Of a DNA stretch of 64,000 nt, positions 44,436 through 56,274 are shown piece by piece. This DNA comes from Parelaphostrongylus tenuis (taxonomy: Eukaryota; Nematoda; Chromadorea; Rhabditida; Metastrongylidae). Where the stretch lies: assembly GCA_019055375.1 (NCBI GenBank), contig JAHQIW010007107.1:124001-188000 (forward strand), read 5' to 3'. Position 1 is the stretch's first letter. The number at the start of each line of letters is the position of its first letter. A program made the position numbers and the translations under genes. The notes beneath the pieces were generated by a model. It had not been told where the DNA came from and did no database searches. It worked only from the letters and a program-made list of their open reading frames with translations.

Positions 44436-47400
44436 ATGTTCATAGAAATTGAAGAAACTGTTTGCTTCATTGCTTCGTTCTTATATGGCAGAATACCAAA
44501 AAGGTAACTCTGTAATGACCAAGATGATTATTAATCGATTCCGGGAATATGTCAGTGTTTGTAATATTCGCTTATTGGAAGACGTGATTTCATGCTTGTT
44601 TTAGTAGAATAGATTCGTTTGCCGAATTGCTAGCTAATGGTCTCGCCGATCGAATTTACATTCGATCCGAACCTGTCAAATCCTTCTCGCTCGTGGTGAA
44701 CGTCGATGATAGTAAAGATAAAGTCATTGAAGAGGTTCGCAAAGATTTTCACTGAGATAAGCGCACTTCAGTGCGATTGACTAGTAATGGGTCGATATTT
44801 CAATTGACTTGTAGCAAATAACCTCTAATCAATAGATTCAGTTCTAGTGAATAGCGGACTATGCATCTCTGTGTTACAGGCAGCTTTGGGGCTTTCATTT
44901 CATCTGCTGAGCTTGCTAAAGCGTTACCAGCTAATTTGCTGCTCGAACTTCGTGACGGTGCTGTGCACGCAGTGAATGTCGAGACCGGCCACGTGAAGTG
45001 TATCTACGCACCACGAGGATGTTATACTGGTATGTTGCAATTCTGATTTTTTGATAATTCATCACAACGATTGTGAAGACGTTACGACCAATCGTAATAA
45101 GTATAACTAAAAAATAGTTAGTAAGTTGACGTGGAAGATTACGGCAAAAAATGATAGAATAGCAAAGCTTGTGCGAAATTTGTGTGTGTTGATTGACTAT
45201 GAATTAAAGTAACGGCAACACCTCACTTCGATTCCCATTTTGTGAAGATAAGTTAACGATTGTACAGACGAAAAGCTGTAGATCCACGGCACCACAGATA
45301 CAGCTATCTGGAGGGAAGATGAACTGTATTACTAATTTTGTCAGCAATACGAAATTCTGATAGAAATTATGCTAAGTTCCACATAAGGACTGCTCGTAAT
45401 TGTCCCGAGAAATAAACTGACGGCTGTTTACTAACTTAATTAAGAGCTTCACATTTTAAGTGAGGAGTAAAAAAGATTGGAATTTTCGTTTATCCATTTG
45501 TCATGTGTATAAGCTGCTGTTCCCTTGAGCGCTGAGTCACTTTAGACGCCTCAGTGAATTCCACTTATCTCCATCGAGCTCCACTCACTCGAGGGACATA
45601 AAGTTCACTGAGCATTTCACTACGACACCAACTAATCTTACTTTTTTTGTGCAACAATGCATCCGTTGGGAACTGAAAAGGCTCTATAGCGACACAATTT
45701 TACTCTTAGATAAAAATCCGCATAGAAATGCCGTTTCCTTCTCGCGAACTAACTTTCTGTTAATCCCGGCACTGTTGAAATGATTCACTGTAATGCTTAT
45801 GAGCACAGATGAAGTTATAAAAAGCAAAAATCTCTCCTAGTACAATCTTGGCCAAAGCTTCGGCCGTTTCACTTTCTTCAGAGCTTGGATGGTTAAATTC
45901 TCTCAATCTGCACGGTTATGCACTTTCATAACCTCAATAACACTTGATACACTACATATTGCATATCAATTTTTCCTGATGAAGTATGATACTGTTTGAC
46001 CGATTCCAGCAAGATCATGCACTGATCTCCACTTACAGCGATAGCAATGCTGAGAGGATATAACTTTTGGCGTCATCGATGTTTGGAACAAAAAAAAAAA
46101 GAATTTAAAAAAATGAGGCACGTAATGAAGTGATGGTTCAGTGTGAGAAGAAGATGAAGAGCATGGGCAGATTGAACAAATAAATAAAACGAAATAATCA
46201 GAGGTTTAATCACCATGATTTCGGATATAAGGTTCATGGGAGCGCATGTCGCGCGGTGGTTAGAGGTGCTCTGCGTCGCACACAAAGTCGGTTGTTCGAT
46301 CTCGCACTCATGGTTCACTAAGCCATCCATTTCTCCGGCGTCGGTAAATTTTTACCAGACTGGTCTCAGGCTTGTCTTGGAAGATAAGCACCACTGACTG
46401 GATAAAGCGGGAGGCCACCGCTCAACTTTAAAGTTAAAAACTTGATCAAAGCTAATTCATACACCCTGATCACCTCAAGCGAGATTAAAAATTAAAGACG
46501 AATGCATGGCGCATCCCTCAGGGGATCGTTCAACGTCGAGAGCTTTATCCTTTTATAAGGTTTATGAAACAGCTTAACGGTCACTGAAAGGATGATCGCT
46601 TGTGTTCTGTGTATCACTGAGTAAGGTAAATGGAAATAATCTGGCCAAAACGAAGAAAACTTTTAGATGTACGGCTTCTCTTCACATACACTGTGTGAAT
46701 ATGAACAGTTTCTGTAGTCGATTTGTTTCTTCACAATCATCATCCACGAAGATGTTCGGACTTCTTGCAAAAGTGGTTATGCGCCTGCTTGAGGATTCTT
46801 TGTCTTACTCATGCATGCCGCAATATGATGGTCGAGTCAGCACTCCGCTGAATCCTAGGACAGCCTACTAAATTGTTCCAACGGATATCGGAGAAAGTGA
46901 GTTAAGCCCAGAAAAATCTGGTATCAATCTTCTCATCCTAGAAAGATGAGGGACTTAACGGACATGACATAGGTCGAAACCTTCCAATACTCTGATAAAC
47001 AACATCACTGCTGCTGTCCCCCCACCCCTTCCTCCCCTCTCCTTCCAATCAAGTTGCTGTTTTTAAGATTCATTCTATCCAACCAAGATCTTTGTGAGCC
47101 TTTTGGAAAACTCTTAGTCTAAATAAACGACGAAACCACGACTAAATCGTAAGTTTCGTTAGCTAATGTACGACGCAAACTGTTGAAGTGATTGATTCAT
47201 TCTCATTATTTCCCTTTAAGTAGCATTTCAGAGTATTATTGCATCTGATAAAATTTTCTCATCAGAGGTGAATCGTCGCAACGGACGCCGTTTCATCAGA
47301 CGAACAGCGGGCACTCGCCGTCGTTTGAGTTTTCGTGTAGATTTCACCTATCCGAAGGGAACTGGGCGTGATGAGCAAACGATTGCTAAGCCAACTTATG

Positions 47401-50400
47401 AGGTGGGAGAAAAGTTAAGCTCGTTGGTGAGTAATAAAACGCACTCTATTCTTTAGTGAGATTTCAGTAGGACTGAGATGCTGATTTATTATTGATGAAT
47501 TCTTATCATGAAATCACCTTCTTTCAAATAACAGAGATCTAGATATCAATACACGATTGTTCTTTAGAACTTTTAACTGATTACGAAACTTTCGATTGAA
47601 AGCTTTCTTTGAAGATATTGAACTTGACAATTTCTTTCTCAGAAGTACATAGGTTGCATAAATTGAATACGTTCAAAAATCAAAGATTTTCATAACCACA
47701 TTTGAAGTTTCATGCCTATTCTGCCTTATTGTTTTCATGTGTGTTTTTATATTAGTTCGCATTCTGGCCGCATTTATTCTCGCTTTTTCAATACACAGAC
47801 TGCGTTGAAATAATGTCAACTGCCTTGCCAGTATTTTGAAAACTTCTTAGACATAATAAAATTTTTGATCGCGTGTAGCGCAGTGGCTAGAGGTATTCTA
47901 CTACCTATGAGCGGTCGATCAACTGATAGTCGATGGTACTTTGCTGCGCCCATAGCTCATCAAGCTTTCCATCGGACCGCGCTGGTCAAATTGATACCAG
48001 CCCCAAGTGGGAGGATAACAGCACTGACCTGATGATCGGTAAACCACTGCGAGTCATTGAAAAGGCCAGATATGTGTGCATTCAACCCTACGAGTGATGC
48101 TAGATGAAAACGAATTCATGGTGCATCGCCCTGGGATTGATCAGCGTTGAGACTCCCTGATAAGTGCTAAACTATACAAGAAACTCATAATTATCATTTG
48201 AGCCAGCATGTATGTGGTCTATGAATGGGCTCTTGTACAGCTCGACACTCGTGGTCTTGGCCTCTTCGGCAGGCCTGTCTTCTTTGGATGCTCCAGTCCC
48301 CCTAGTTAAGAGAGGAGACGAGGAACGATTTAAACAATTGCCGTCAAGTGAAATAATCACTAGATCGGCAATGTTGTACACTCGATTGTTCTTGGCTGGT
48401 ATTTTTGGAACTTTTTTTCTTTCACCTTCGCCTACTAAATAGGGTGACTGGAGCACCTCGAGAGGACTGGTTGAAGGCGAAGGACCTGCCCGAGTGACGA
48501 GGGTGTTCAAGGCCGCAATACGTGTATCGAGCTGTACAAGAGCCCATTAACAAACAACATGACATGTTGGCTTAAATAATAATTATGAGATATAGTTGGA
48601 ATTTGAGCGTGGCTGTGATCTTAAGAAAACACTCGAAACAAGCAGCGTATAAGAAACTGTAATTGATTTTCCATACCGAGGTTCAAGGAAGATCGATCTT
48701 CATGATGAAATTTCGTTGACGTGTCGTGGAAAAATTACAAAAATCAAAGAAGTAAATGCGGCAGTACGAGAGTTAGCAAAAAATGCTCAATAACGACTGT
48801 TGTAAAATATAATCGTATATTAGTCATGTCTGATATGCTTTTCAACTGTAGGTAGAACGCAGTGACCAAGTCTACACTGCACAAGCTTTCGCGGCTACTC
48901 GCTTCGGATCGACAAAGCTCAAAACGTACCAAGTGCGTCGATGCTCTAATCCACTAAAACATGATTAGGCGAGAATACAAATACCATAAGATGTACTGGC
49001 TGAGATCAAAATGTATTACTCATTGGCATATATAGCCAACAGAAACAAAATTGAAAAAAGCTTCAATCGAACAAAAAAAGCATTCAGAAGTCCGCATTCG
49101 GATTGTGACGGCAAAAAGTTGAATGTTAGAATTGAGAACTTTGAGTCAATAGAGGATTTCTGACTAATCATTCATTTATGGATAAGTGATTTCAAAGTGT
49201 GTTCTTTTTCAAATTCTAGTCATCACAAGGCGGTGACAATGGTTTTCGTCATCATCCGTTCACAATGCCTTCGATCTATGCGTATTTGAGGTAAACTTCA
49301 GATGTTTTGCTGTTGCATGGCATCCCTGAATGATTGTCACCCAGCTGTTCGTCTTCAGACTGTTTTCGTTTCTGAACACAATTGCTTCTGCGGCGACGAT
49401 GATACAAAAAAATGGCGAGGACACCAACACTCAAAAGGCGAATGAAGAGTTTTCAAATGACAGAAAGGTAGACTGTGTAGGTGGAAATTTTAGGAGAATC
49501 AATGTCGACGAATTAAAACGGTTAGAATAGTTCGACACGTGTAATGGTCCTAAGTGCTAAAAAATATTTTTTCTATCTGCATTGTTCTCTATCCATGTAG
49601 AATTACTCTTGAAGCATAAAAGTAGAAAAATATAATCTGACAATGTTTTTGAGCCCTCTATGAGGTCTGTTATGGGCAGTTATACGGCCCAAGACACTGT
49701 CTCGGCTTTCGAGCCTCTTTTTAAATCAATCAGTTCCTCAGGGATCTACCCCTACATAAAGAAATCGACGGCAAAGTGTTTACCTTTCAAAGTCGATTTG
49801 ATTGTCGATTGTATGGTGTATAGCTGCTACGTTGGCATATGTAACAAACACTGCAATCGACTATTTTGAGACTTCGCTCACAGACAATAAATTTGCCAAT
49901 GTTTTCCTCTATACAGAAGTAGATTACCGAAGAACTGACTCAAAGAAGAGGCACCGTGCAGCTGACGAGGCTGGAATGTCGAAACTGTGTCTAGCACTGT
50001 ATAGGTGCCCATCAAAATAGTCGACTGCAGTAGATAAATAGTGTGACTATCATAAGAATGAGGAACCGCTTTTGTCTCTAAGAGAGTTTTGATAAGCATT
50101 CTTGGCTATTTAGAACGGTAGTTGTCTTCAACATGATTCATTTCGTACGGACAATTCAGCGTTCATGCACAATTGAATAGTTCTTCATATTCAGTCAATC
50201 AACTGACTTTTTTTATTACGAGATTTACTTCCTTTTCCTTTCTTTCCTTGTTGGGGCCGCATAATAGAACAACTGTTTCAAGAAACCAGTTCACAGCGCC
50301 TCTTTCTCGAGTCCCAGAGAAAATGTTCACTGAAACACGTGTAATCACTTATGGAGCCTCAATCGAAAGAAAAAACACTTAGGGTGATGTGTAAACAGCA

Positions 50401-52763
50401 TAAATCCGTCTTTGGCACATACACTCAATCAAAAATACGTTTCTCATAATCGCTATCTGAGGCATTTGTCATGTGGTGTGTTGAATGGGCTCTTGTACAG
50501 CCCGATACATGTGTTTCGACCTTGACAGTCCCGTCAGTAGGGCAGAAATCTCGTCTTTTAGCCAATCCTCTGGTCGCCCTTTGAGGCAGACGATACAGCC
50601 TTGGGGTGTCCACCTCACGACTTTTGTTCGTCCATAAGGCGTCCGTTTCTGTAGTCACTTGAATACCCATCGTGCTTCACTAGCGATTTATAAGCTTGTG
50701 AACCTCGAAGATAAGATAGATTTTGAGGGTTTGAGTTGTTTTCCGCCTAAATGTCGTGCGTGCCGGTTATACTGTAGAAGACATTGTTAAAAAGCTTTTG
50801 TTTAATTCCTTCTTCATGTTACTTCCTATGATCAAGAGACGCTCAAGGTAGACTTCACGAGGTGGTCTCTATGTCAAAAGACTGTCTAATGCGGCTTATT
50901 TACTCTCCCATTACAAATTTTTCAGAACAAGGTTGCTTTCAGTCTATTCGCATAATCTTCCTCTTTTTGTTGATGAGATGACATCTTCTTTACTTTGTTG
51001 GTATCTCCTAAAATCATAGCGATATCTTCAGCAAAACGATGATTTAATGGAAAATCTCCATCAACATGCATATACCTCTCTTCCCAATCGAGCGACTTCA
51101 TTATCCACTGTAGTGCGGTATTTAACAACTTATACGAAATGGTGACACCTTGTTGGACTTCCTTTCTTATTAGTATGGTAAGCGGCTGGGAAAAGTGTAT
51201 TTTTGTGGTGTGTTTCGATAATAGTCGAAAAAGCTTTGTGTATGACAAATCCACTCATTGGTTAACGAGCGTTGATAGGATCGCATTCCTTTCATCGCTG
51301 TCGAACATTGTTCCCTAACCGAGAAACTGAGAATTAGAGACTTGTAATTCCCATGAAATTTCTGTGATCCAGAATACGATTTTGATATAGTCTATGCAGT
51401 AAAATCCGTGTCAAAAATCTGCTTACTCATCTTGTTGTGTCTCATCCAAGACCTTTGATAAAGTTGATAGAATTTACTTAATAGGCATATCGGACAGTAG
51501 TTAAGAAGATTTCTTTGGTCACCTTTCTGCGGCAACACTATAGTGCACGACGTTCTCCACTGGTCTGAGAATTGTTCCATTTAAGGGTAGGATAATCTAG
51601 AAGTTGTGAGGAATACATTTAGATTGAAGTTTCCAGCTCTAAGACAAATGGAGGTGATGTTATGGATTAGGATGGTTTTCACCAGCGGGGATTTCGATGC
51701 AAAAGTTTCAATTATCCTATTTTGCCATCTTTGCGCATGTCACGACGCTACTTCTTCAAACTGAATTTTCTTTTATGATACTTTTATCAGTTTATCTTGC
51801 TAGGTAAATCTTCCTACAAAGTTTTTCTGCAGATAACCTTTGATATTACTTCTATTGAAGGTGTAGCATAAGAATTATGACTCAGCTCCTTTTTCTTCCC
51901 GCGCAACTCCTTAGTAAAATTGGAGATGCGATGTGAACATCTTGCTTCAAGGATTGAAGCTAGTTCGGCACGGCTTTCACTCCTTAAATAAAAAGTCTCC
52001 GTTCAGCTCTTTCTCAGTCAGCTAGTTACGATTGGAGAGCATTTTGCTCAAAAGTTCTCATTATATATGGCTTACCTATTTCTTTGAGAACTGAAACCGA
52101 AGTCCTTCTCTAGTTTGTGGCTCAATCGAATCACTGTGGGAAGGAGAAAGCGGTGGTCGAACCCAACAACCAATGAGTCGAATAGGCGTTGCCTTCTGTT
52201 TGTAAAAAGTTGGTCGGTCTCAGTATGTATTGTGCCGTTGAATGATTCGCGGACTCTTTCTTTCTTTCGGGAAGAAGAATTTTGATGGGTGAAGCACTCT
52301 GCGAAAAGAAGTTCTGTCAAATGAATTCCAATCTTATTTCCTTTTCCTAGTCCATAGTCACAATGAATAACTCCCTCCAACTAGTAGAAGATCGCTCAAT
52401 TGATGATGATGACCTTTCTATGACAGTTTGGCTGACAATTGAGGAATGTCATTTGAGGTGGAAAGATTTCTTGTGAGTCGACACAATTGTCTTTGACACT
52501 GGACAAACATCTGCTTCGCTTTCATCTTTTATTTTACTCTATAAACAGTGAGAATTTATTACTGGACTTTATAATACGAGTCGTCTTTTGGTGATTAAGC
52601 ACACTTAAAGCAATCGCACTTCCTCAGACGAAACACATTGAATCTGTGTAGTTGTGTAATCGTTAATTTGCAACTTAAGGCGTATAATTCAAAGGTGCTG
52701 CCTTACAATTTTTTAGTAATATCTTCGTAGTCGTCGTTTGCCTTAATACCCGTATATGCATGC

Positions 52764-52794
<31 letters not shown>

Positions 52795-54774
52795 CGCTCA
52801 TAAATTTATGTAAATGTATGCATATTTGTACACATATGTAGCTGTATATGCATTCGTACACGTAATGTGAACACGAGCATGGTATATACGTACATGTGTG
52901 CATATGTATGTAATTAAACATAGACATTTATATTTATATATAGTTAAAAACTTGGAGATGAAATTAGAGCAATGAATTTCTTTAGTTGTCCATCGTCTGT
53001 GAATGATGATTTTGCCGCATTATAGTATCATTCCAGCTATCAGTGAAAAGTCTGAAGTGGTAAATGAAGAGTGAAGGTGATCAGAGTTGCTTGTTGGATC
53101 GAAACTGGTTAATAAATCTTAATTTTGGAAATTGGTTTCTCTTTTTTTTTGAACACTGTAGACAGTATAAACATGTGAGGCTCATATTACGATAAACACC
53201 AAAATGATGGGACGACTCCAGTAACCATCAGGTTAAAAAAACTGAACTTGATCACAGAGTTTTACTTGACGGCCATTAGGACTGAGTATTCTGAAATGTA
53301 TTCTGTGAAAGCATTAGTCTCAGTTGGAATACGAACCTACCAATAGGAGGATGAAAAGAGTGTGGACAAATTTCACTGACACCTGAAATTTCCGAAGTTT
53401 TATGGATAAGGGCAGATTATTTTTTTTGAAAAAAAGGACGGATAATACGAGCACTTTCTAAATTTCTAATGACTCTTAAAGAAAACCCACCTTACTAACG
53501 TGAAAGAAATAAAGAATTCAAGAGTAAAGAAAAATAGCTATAGCGAAATTCTGTAAAGAAATATACGCAAGCGCCTACTTTCCAGTGCAGACCGATCTAA
53601 ACTATTCAATTTTAAGGTGAGCACATTCCCTTTTCTCTGTTTACACTTGTTTTTGATATTTCATCAATATCTGGGAGCCCACAAAGTAATGGTCTGGACA
53701 GTTTCAAACATCAATGATTGCTGTAATGCGCACAACCGCCCATTTTCTGATTTACTGGTAATTATTGTTGTTATTAAGCAACTGTATCGATGATTTGTTA
53801 GATCATGTGTTAGAAGGGTGTTCTCTAAACGACGCTGCCGTAAGTGCTACACATCTCGCTTTTCGAGGCACTCAACTCAACTGTCTTGCACACTTTTCAC
53901 TACGCTACATAGGTCTAATCCAACTAGTGAGTGCACTTTTATCATCTCTTCAGCTAAGGAAGGATTTCACTCTCGCCATCTTATCCACCGTTTACCTGAT
54001 TGAAACCACTATTATTATTAACTAGAAATCTTTTTGAAGCTTTTAATGGTGATATGATGTTACAAATTATATCCAATATTGTTGAGAGATGAGCAATTTT
54101 GAACGTCGGAAGGGATTCAAACACGCATTTTACCCTTTCCAGAGGCACATAGTAACCATCGCGCTATCGCGCTCATTCTGCTATCATTCTTTCTGTAACA
54201 CATTTGTATCGATCTGTCAACAATCAACCGTCAACGTCGCAGCAAGAGTAGTGACAGAACAAGCTTCGTTAGTGCAATGGTTAGCATGCGTCCCCGGAAA
54301 AGTCGAAATGTGCGTTCGAATCCCTTTCGACATTTAAAGTTCTGCATATCACTCAACAATATTGAAAGGCCACTAAATTCATATTATATTGATTGGTCAG
54401 TTGCAAGCCGGTGGCTTCTGCCCACTATTCGTATAAACTATCTTTCGTCTCGTACTATGTTTTGAAAAAAAAAAAGAAAAAAGAAGAGTTTCCCCACTCA
54501 TGAATGACAAAGTGGCCGAACCATTGCTATCTCCTGCACTCGATGTACGTATTGAATCCGATTCAGACTCGGGCTTAATGGAGGAGTTGCGATCCTCCAC
54601 AAACCGTGCGTTGTAATTCACCTGGAATCATCGCCCGATCTCATCATTTTCAGATTCAGGTCTGAATTGACCCTTACTGAAGACGATGGCGAAGGCCAGA
54701 GGTCTGACCATAACAGCGGTGTGCCGTATCCCACACCTGTTTATCTCATGCATACAACATTGCCTTCGCGCTAA
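44436..54774 (+). CDS. fog-3: BTG/Tob-family protein, FOG-3-like (8 exons)
   Basis: Exons 44436-44503, 44605-44711, 44880-45029, 47266-47426, 48852-48932, 49220-49290, 54487-54612 and 54654-54774 (TAA) join in phase to give about 294 residues. The N-terminus MFIEIEETVCFIASFLYGRI then PKSRIDSFAELLANGLADRI matches the BTG/Tob start (hydrophobic helix, LYG.IP...V..F...L). SFGAFISSAELAKALPANLL then LELRDGAVHAVNVETGHVKC and IY matches box-B-like LP..L...I..G.V....E.G.VK.IY. The rest is Arg-rich, then acidic and Ser-rich (ESDSDSGLMEEL). BTG/Tob proteins act in mRNA regulation; in C. elegans FOG-3 specifies sperm fate. The symbol is by family resemblance only. Introns 3 and 4 (45030-47265, 47427-48851) and the 5.2-kb intron 6 are full of repeats. 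The acceptor of exon 7 is purine-rich, so exon 7 could be skipped: exon 6 also joins exon 8 in phase. Confidence 0.72.
46240..46558 (+). mobile_element. SINE family A copy in an intron of the BTG/Tob gene
   Basis: Head GAGCGCATGTCGCGCGGTGG, then TTAGAGGTGCTCTGCGTCGC and GGTTGTTCGATCTCGCACTC (B box). The body has ACCAGACTGGTCTCAGGCTT and the 3' block CGTCGAGAGCTTTATCCTTT. Almost full length. Confidence 0.8.
47867..48168 (+). mobile_element. SINE family A copy in an intron of the BTG/Tob gene
   Basis: Head GATCGCGTGTAGCGCAGTGG then CTAGAGGTATTCTAC; body GGGAGGATAACAGCACTGAC, GAAAAGGCCAGATATGTGTG; 3' end GGGATTGATCAGCGTTGAGA. Confidence 0.75.
48240..48276 (-). ncRNA. Hammerhead relic, family 1, core lost
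   Basis: Minus strand shows CTGCCGA in place of CTGATGA, and GAAAC replaced by CACGAG. GTC and TCGAGC remain. Not expected to cleave. Confidence 0.5.
48488..48532 (+). ncRNA. Hammerhead relic, family 1
   Basis: GCCCGA, GTGACGA (first core base changed), GCAA where GAAA is expected, ACGTGTA, then TCGAGC. Stem I still mostly pairs; core changes argue against activity. Confidence 0.55.
49686..49722 (-). ncRNA. Hammerhead relic, family 1
   Basis: The minus strand keeps GAGGCTCGAAAGCC-like stem II/core remnants and GTC followed by TTGGGCC, but CTGANGA is lost. Confidence 0.4.
49956..49997 (+). ncRNA. Hammerhead ribozyme, family 1, core intact
   Basis: GTGCAG (stem I), CTGACGA (49962-49968), stem II GGC...GTC with one G-U, GAAA, CTGTGTC with GTC as cleavage triplet, then TAGCAC. 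Stem I pairs at five of six positions (one G-U) and differs from the 33922 pair. The cut is predicted after 49991. Confidence 0.75.
50455..50680 (-). mobile_element. Family 1 ribozyme repeat, single unit
   Basis: Contains the block TGTCATGTGGTGTGTTGAAT then GGGCTCTTGTACAGCCCGAT and the ribozyme at 50500-50543, as in 33386-33520. The far end is diverged. Confidence 0.6.
50500..50543 (-). ncRNA. Hammerhead ribozyme, family 1, one core change
   Basis: GCCCTA, CTGACGG (last core A is G), stem II GAC...GTC, GAAA, CACATG, GTA, TCGGGC. Near-complete; the core substitution probably weakens or abolishes activity. Confidence 0.65.
50920..52400 (-). pseudogene. RTE-type retrotransposon: endonuclease end plus reverse transcriptase
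   Basis: In minus-strand order: end of the endonuclease domain (TDQLFTNRRQRLFDSLVVGF then DHRFLLPTVIRLSHKLEKDF, the SDHRLLRAKIRFSHKxEK block), then SDQWRTSCTIVLPQKGDQRN then LLNYCPICLLSKFYQLYQR, then LLNTALQWIMKSLDWEERYM then HVDGDFPLNHRFAEDIAMI. The last is the palm C block, where FADD has become FAED. Stops and frame changes show decay. It lies antisense in intron 6 of the BTG/Tob gene. Confidence 0.8.
52755..52940. repeat. (TA)n/(CATA)n microsatellite
   Basis: TATATATATG, GTATGCATATTT and GTACATGTGTGC units over about 185 bp. Confidence 0.85.
52945..54070. other. Intronic stretch, no exon assigned
   Basis: Within intron 6 of the BTG/Tob gene. The 86-codon frame at 53765-54025 has no domain and no consistent splice pair. 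No repeat recognised. Confidence 0.35.
54072..54363. mobile_element. Twin tRNA-like foldback element, 292 bp
   Basis: Ends CAATATTGTTGAGAGATGAG and its inverse CATATCACTCAACAATATTG. The left module has GGGATTCAAACACGCATTTT; the right has TTAGTGCAATGGTTAGCATG (A box) and GCGTTCGAATCCCTTTCGAC (B box). Same plan as 38163-38532 with a shorter spacer. Confidence 0.7.
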
Positions 54775-55329
54775 ATGATCAGTAAAATGTAAAAAATTGA
54801 GCGCAGTACCCTCTCACATTATCGAAATCATTCAAATCGATAGAATAACTAAAACTCCAATCCATATTTTCATATCCATGGGACTTCTCACAAGAAATGT
54901 ATTGCAGAAAGCGAATTTGTGCAATCTTCTGCTTTAAGAAGGATCATTGGCTATTGAGGAAACTGTCAAGTTCTCAAATCCTCCACTCGCTTTACGGATC
55001 AGATTAGAATAGATATGGAATATATTCAAAGAAATCATGGACCTCTGCAAACCGCTAAAAATTTAAGAGATTTCAAAAAGACTTCATTTCAAAAAGAGAT
55101 TCAGAAAAAAAGCTATTCAATTTACAAAAAAAAAAACCTCCAAGGGGCCTATACTAGAAATATTAGCAAACCTCAGAAAAAAATGATGTCATTTCACTTG
55201 TTAGAATACTTACGCGGGATGGATGGCGCAGTGACAATGATGCACGCTATTAGGAAGCTAAGTTCGGCCCTCCCTTCAGTGTTCTCTCGCAAGCCTACAT
55301 GGGGACGCCATAGCTCATCTATCCCTGGG

Positions 55330-55545
55330 ATCACAAGCGGAATTGTCTCAACCAGCATTCGACGACAATCATGAAGAAGACGAAGTGCTCAAGCAGCAGG
55401 CAAAACGACACGCGAAATGTTCGAAGACCATTGTGGAGAATGACTTCGAGGAGACGGATCGAGTGCAAGAAGTGGCCGCATCATATGTGATGACTGACGG
55501 GTCATGTGACTGGAAAGGAAAACCTACACACAAGTATAAATATCT
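55330..55545 (+). CDS. Possible exon of an unassigned gene
   Basis: The plus frame SQPAFDDNHEEDEVLKQQAK then RHAKCSKTIVENDFEETDRV is followed by MTDGSCDWKGKPTHK and a GTATAA donor-like site. The composition is protein-like (acidic then basic). The DGSxDWKGKP string recalls the N-terminus of POT/NPF-type transporters, but no other part of such a protein is visible. Weak call. Confidence 0.25.
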
Positions 55546-56274
55546 TGCACTAATAAAACACCGAGTTCGCTCAATAATCTTTTATATCACTAATAAACTT
55601 TTTGATTACGGTATTTTTTTGCTGAGAATGTTCGCTCATATTTCCGAAGACATCAATATGAGTCGGCCGCGCGACATAAAAAGAGGAAGAACCTCGTTTA
55701 TGCATCCAATCATCCCGTTTTATGTCTGAGCTCGGCTTACATTCCCGAGAGAAAAACCACTTTAGCATGTTGAATTGATTGATTCGTTATGCCGAAGTTA
55801 GAGGAAAGTCGTTTTACATTAGATTATGGCGCCCTGTGCGAGCCCTTAACAGTACCGCTTCCTATAGAATAGATCGTCCAGAGAAAACAAGTGTCATCAC
55901 TATCAACGAGTGACTAGCTAATTAGTAAATCAGATAGCCAATTAGCATAAGATCCGTTCTGCATATAAGCTCGCCCAGTGATGATACACTTCATTCGAGC
56001 GGTGCTCCACCGAAGAACTTCGTCTCGAGCGAAGCGAAAGCGAAAATCCACAACGAAATTGAAAGTGAATGACCGATTATGAGGATGAAACGCATCGAGA
56101 ATGTTAGCCGAACAAAATTTTTGAGCTAGTTGATCCCGCTTTTCAACAGACTACAGCGACAAATGATTAGTCAAACTATTTCCTTCAATTTCAATCACTT
56201 CCTCTCACTTTCCGGAAATTTCATAATTCCGCGGCGGAAAAACCCTTGATATCTTTCAGCCCAGACCTTGTCAA

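Larger units (their letters stand above)
48187..48640. mobile_element. Inverted dimer of family 1 ribozyme repeat in an intron of the BTG/Tob gene
   Basis: The left end TAATTATCATTTGAGCCAGC then ATG is mirrored by CATGTTGGCTTAAATAATAA then TTAT at 48570-48594. GGGCTCTTGTACAGCTCGAC at the left is mirrored by ATCGAGCTGTACAAGAGCCC at the right. Ribozyme relics lie at 48240-48276 (minus) and 48488-48532 (plus). It continues through the GAATTTGAGCGTGGC block to 48640. Confidence 0.7.
49650..50022. mobile_element. Inverted dimer of family 1 ribozyme repeat, third example
   Basis: Left: TTGAGCCCTCTATGAGGTCT then GTTATGGGCAG; right: the inverse ending TATAGGTGCCCATCAAAATA. A decayed ribozyme at 49686-49722 (minus) and a good one at 49956-49997 (plus) point in opposite directions. 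In intron 6 of the BTG/Tob gene. Confidence 0.6.

Noticed and set aside
55480..55545. POT/NPF peptide or nitrate transporter gene
   Set aside because: Only the ten-residue DGSCDWKGKP string matches; no transmembrane segments follow in any frame nearby.
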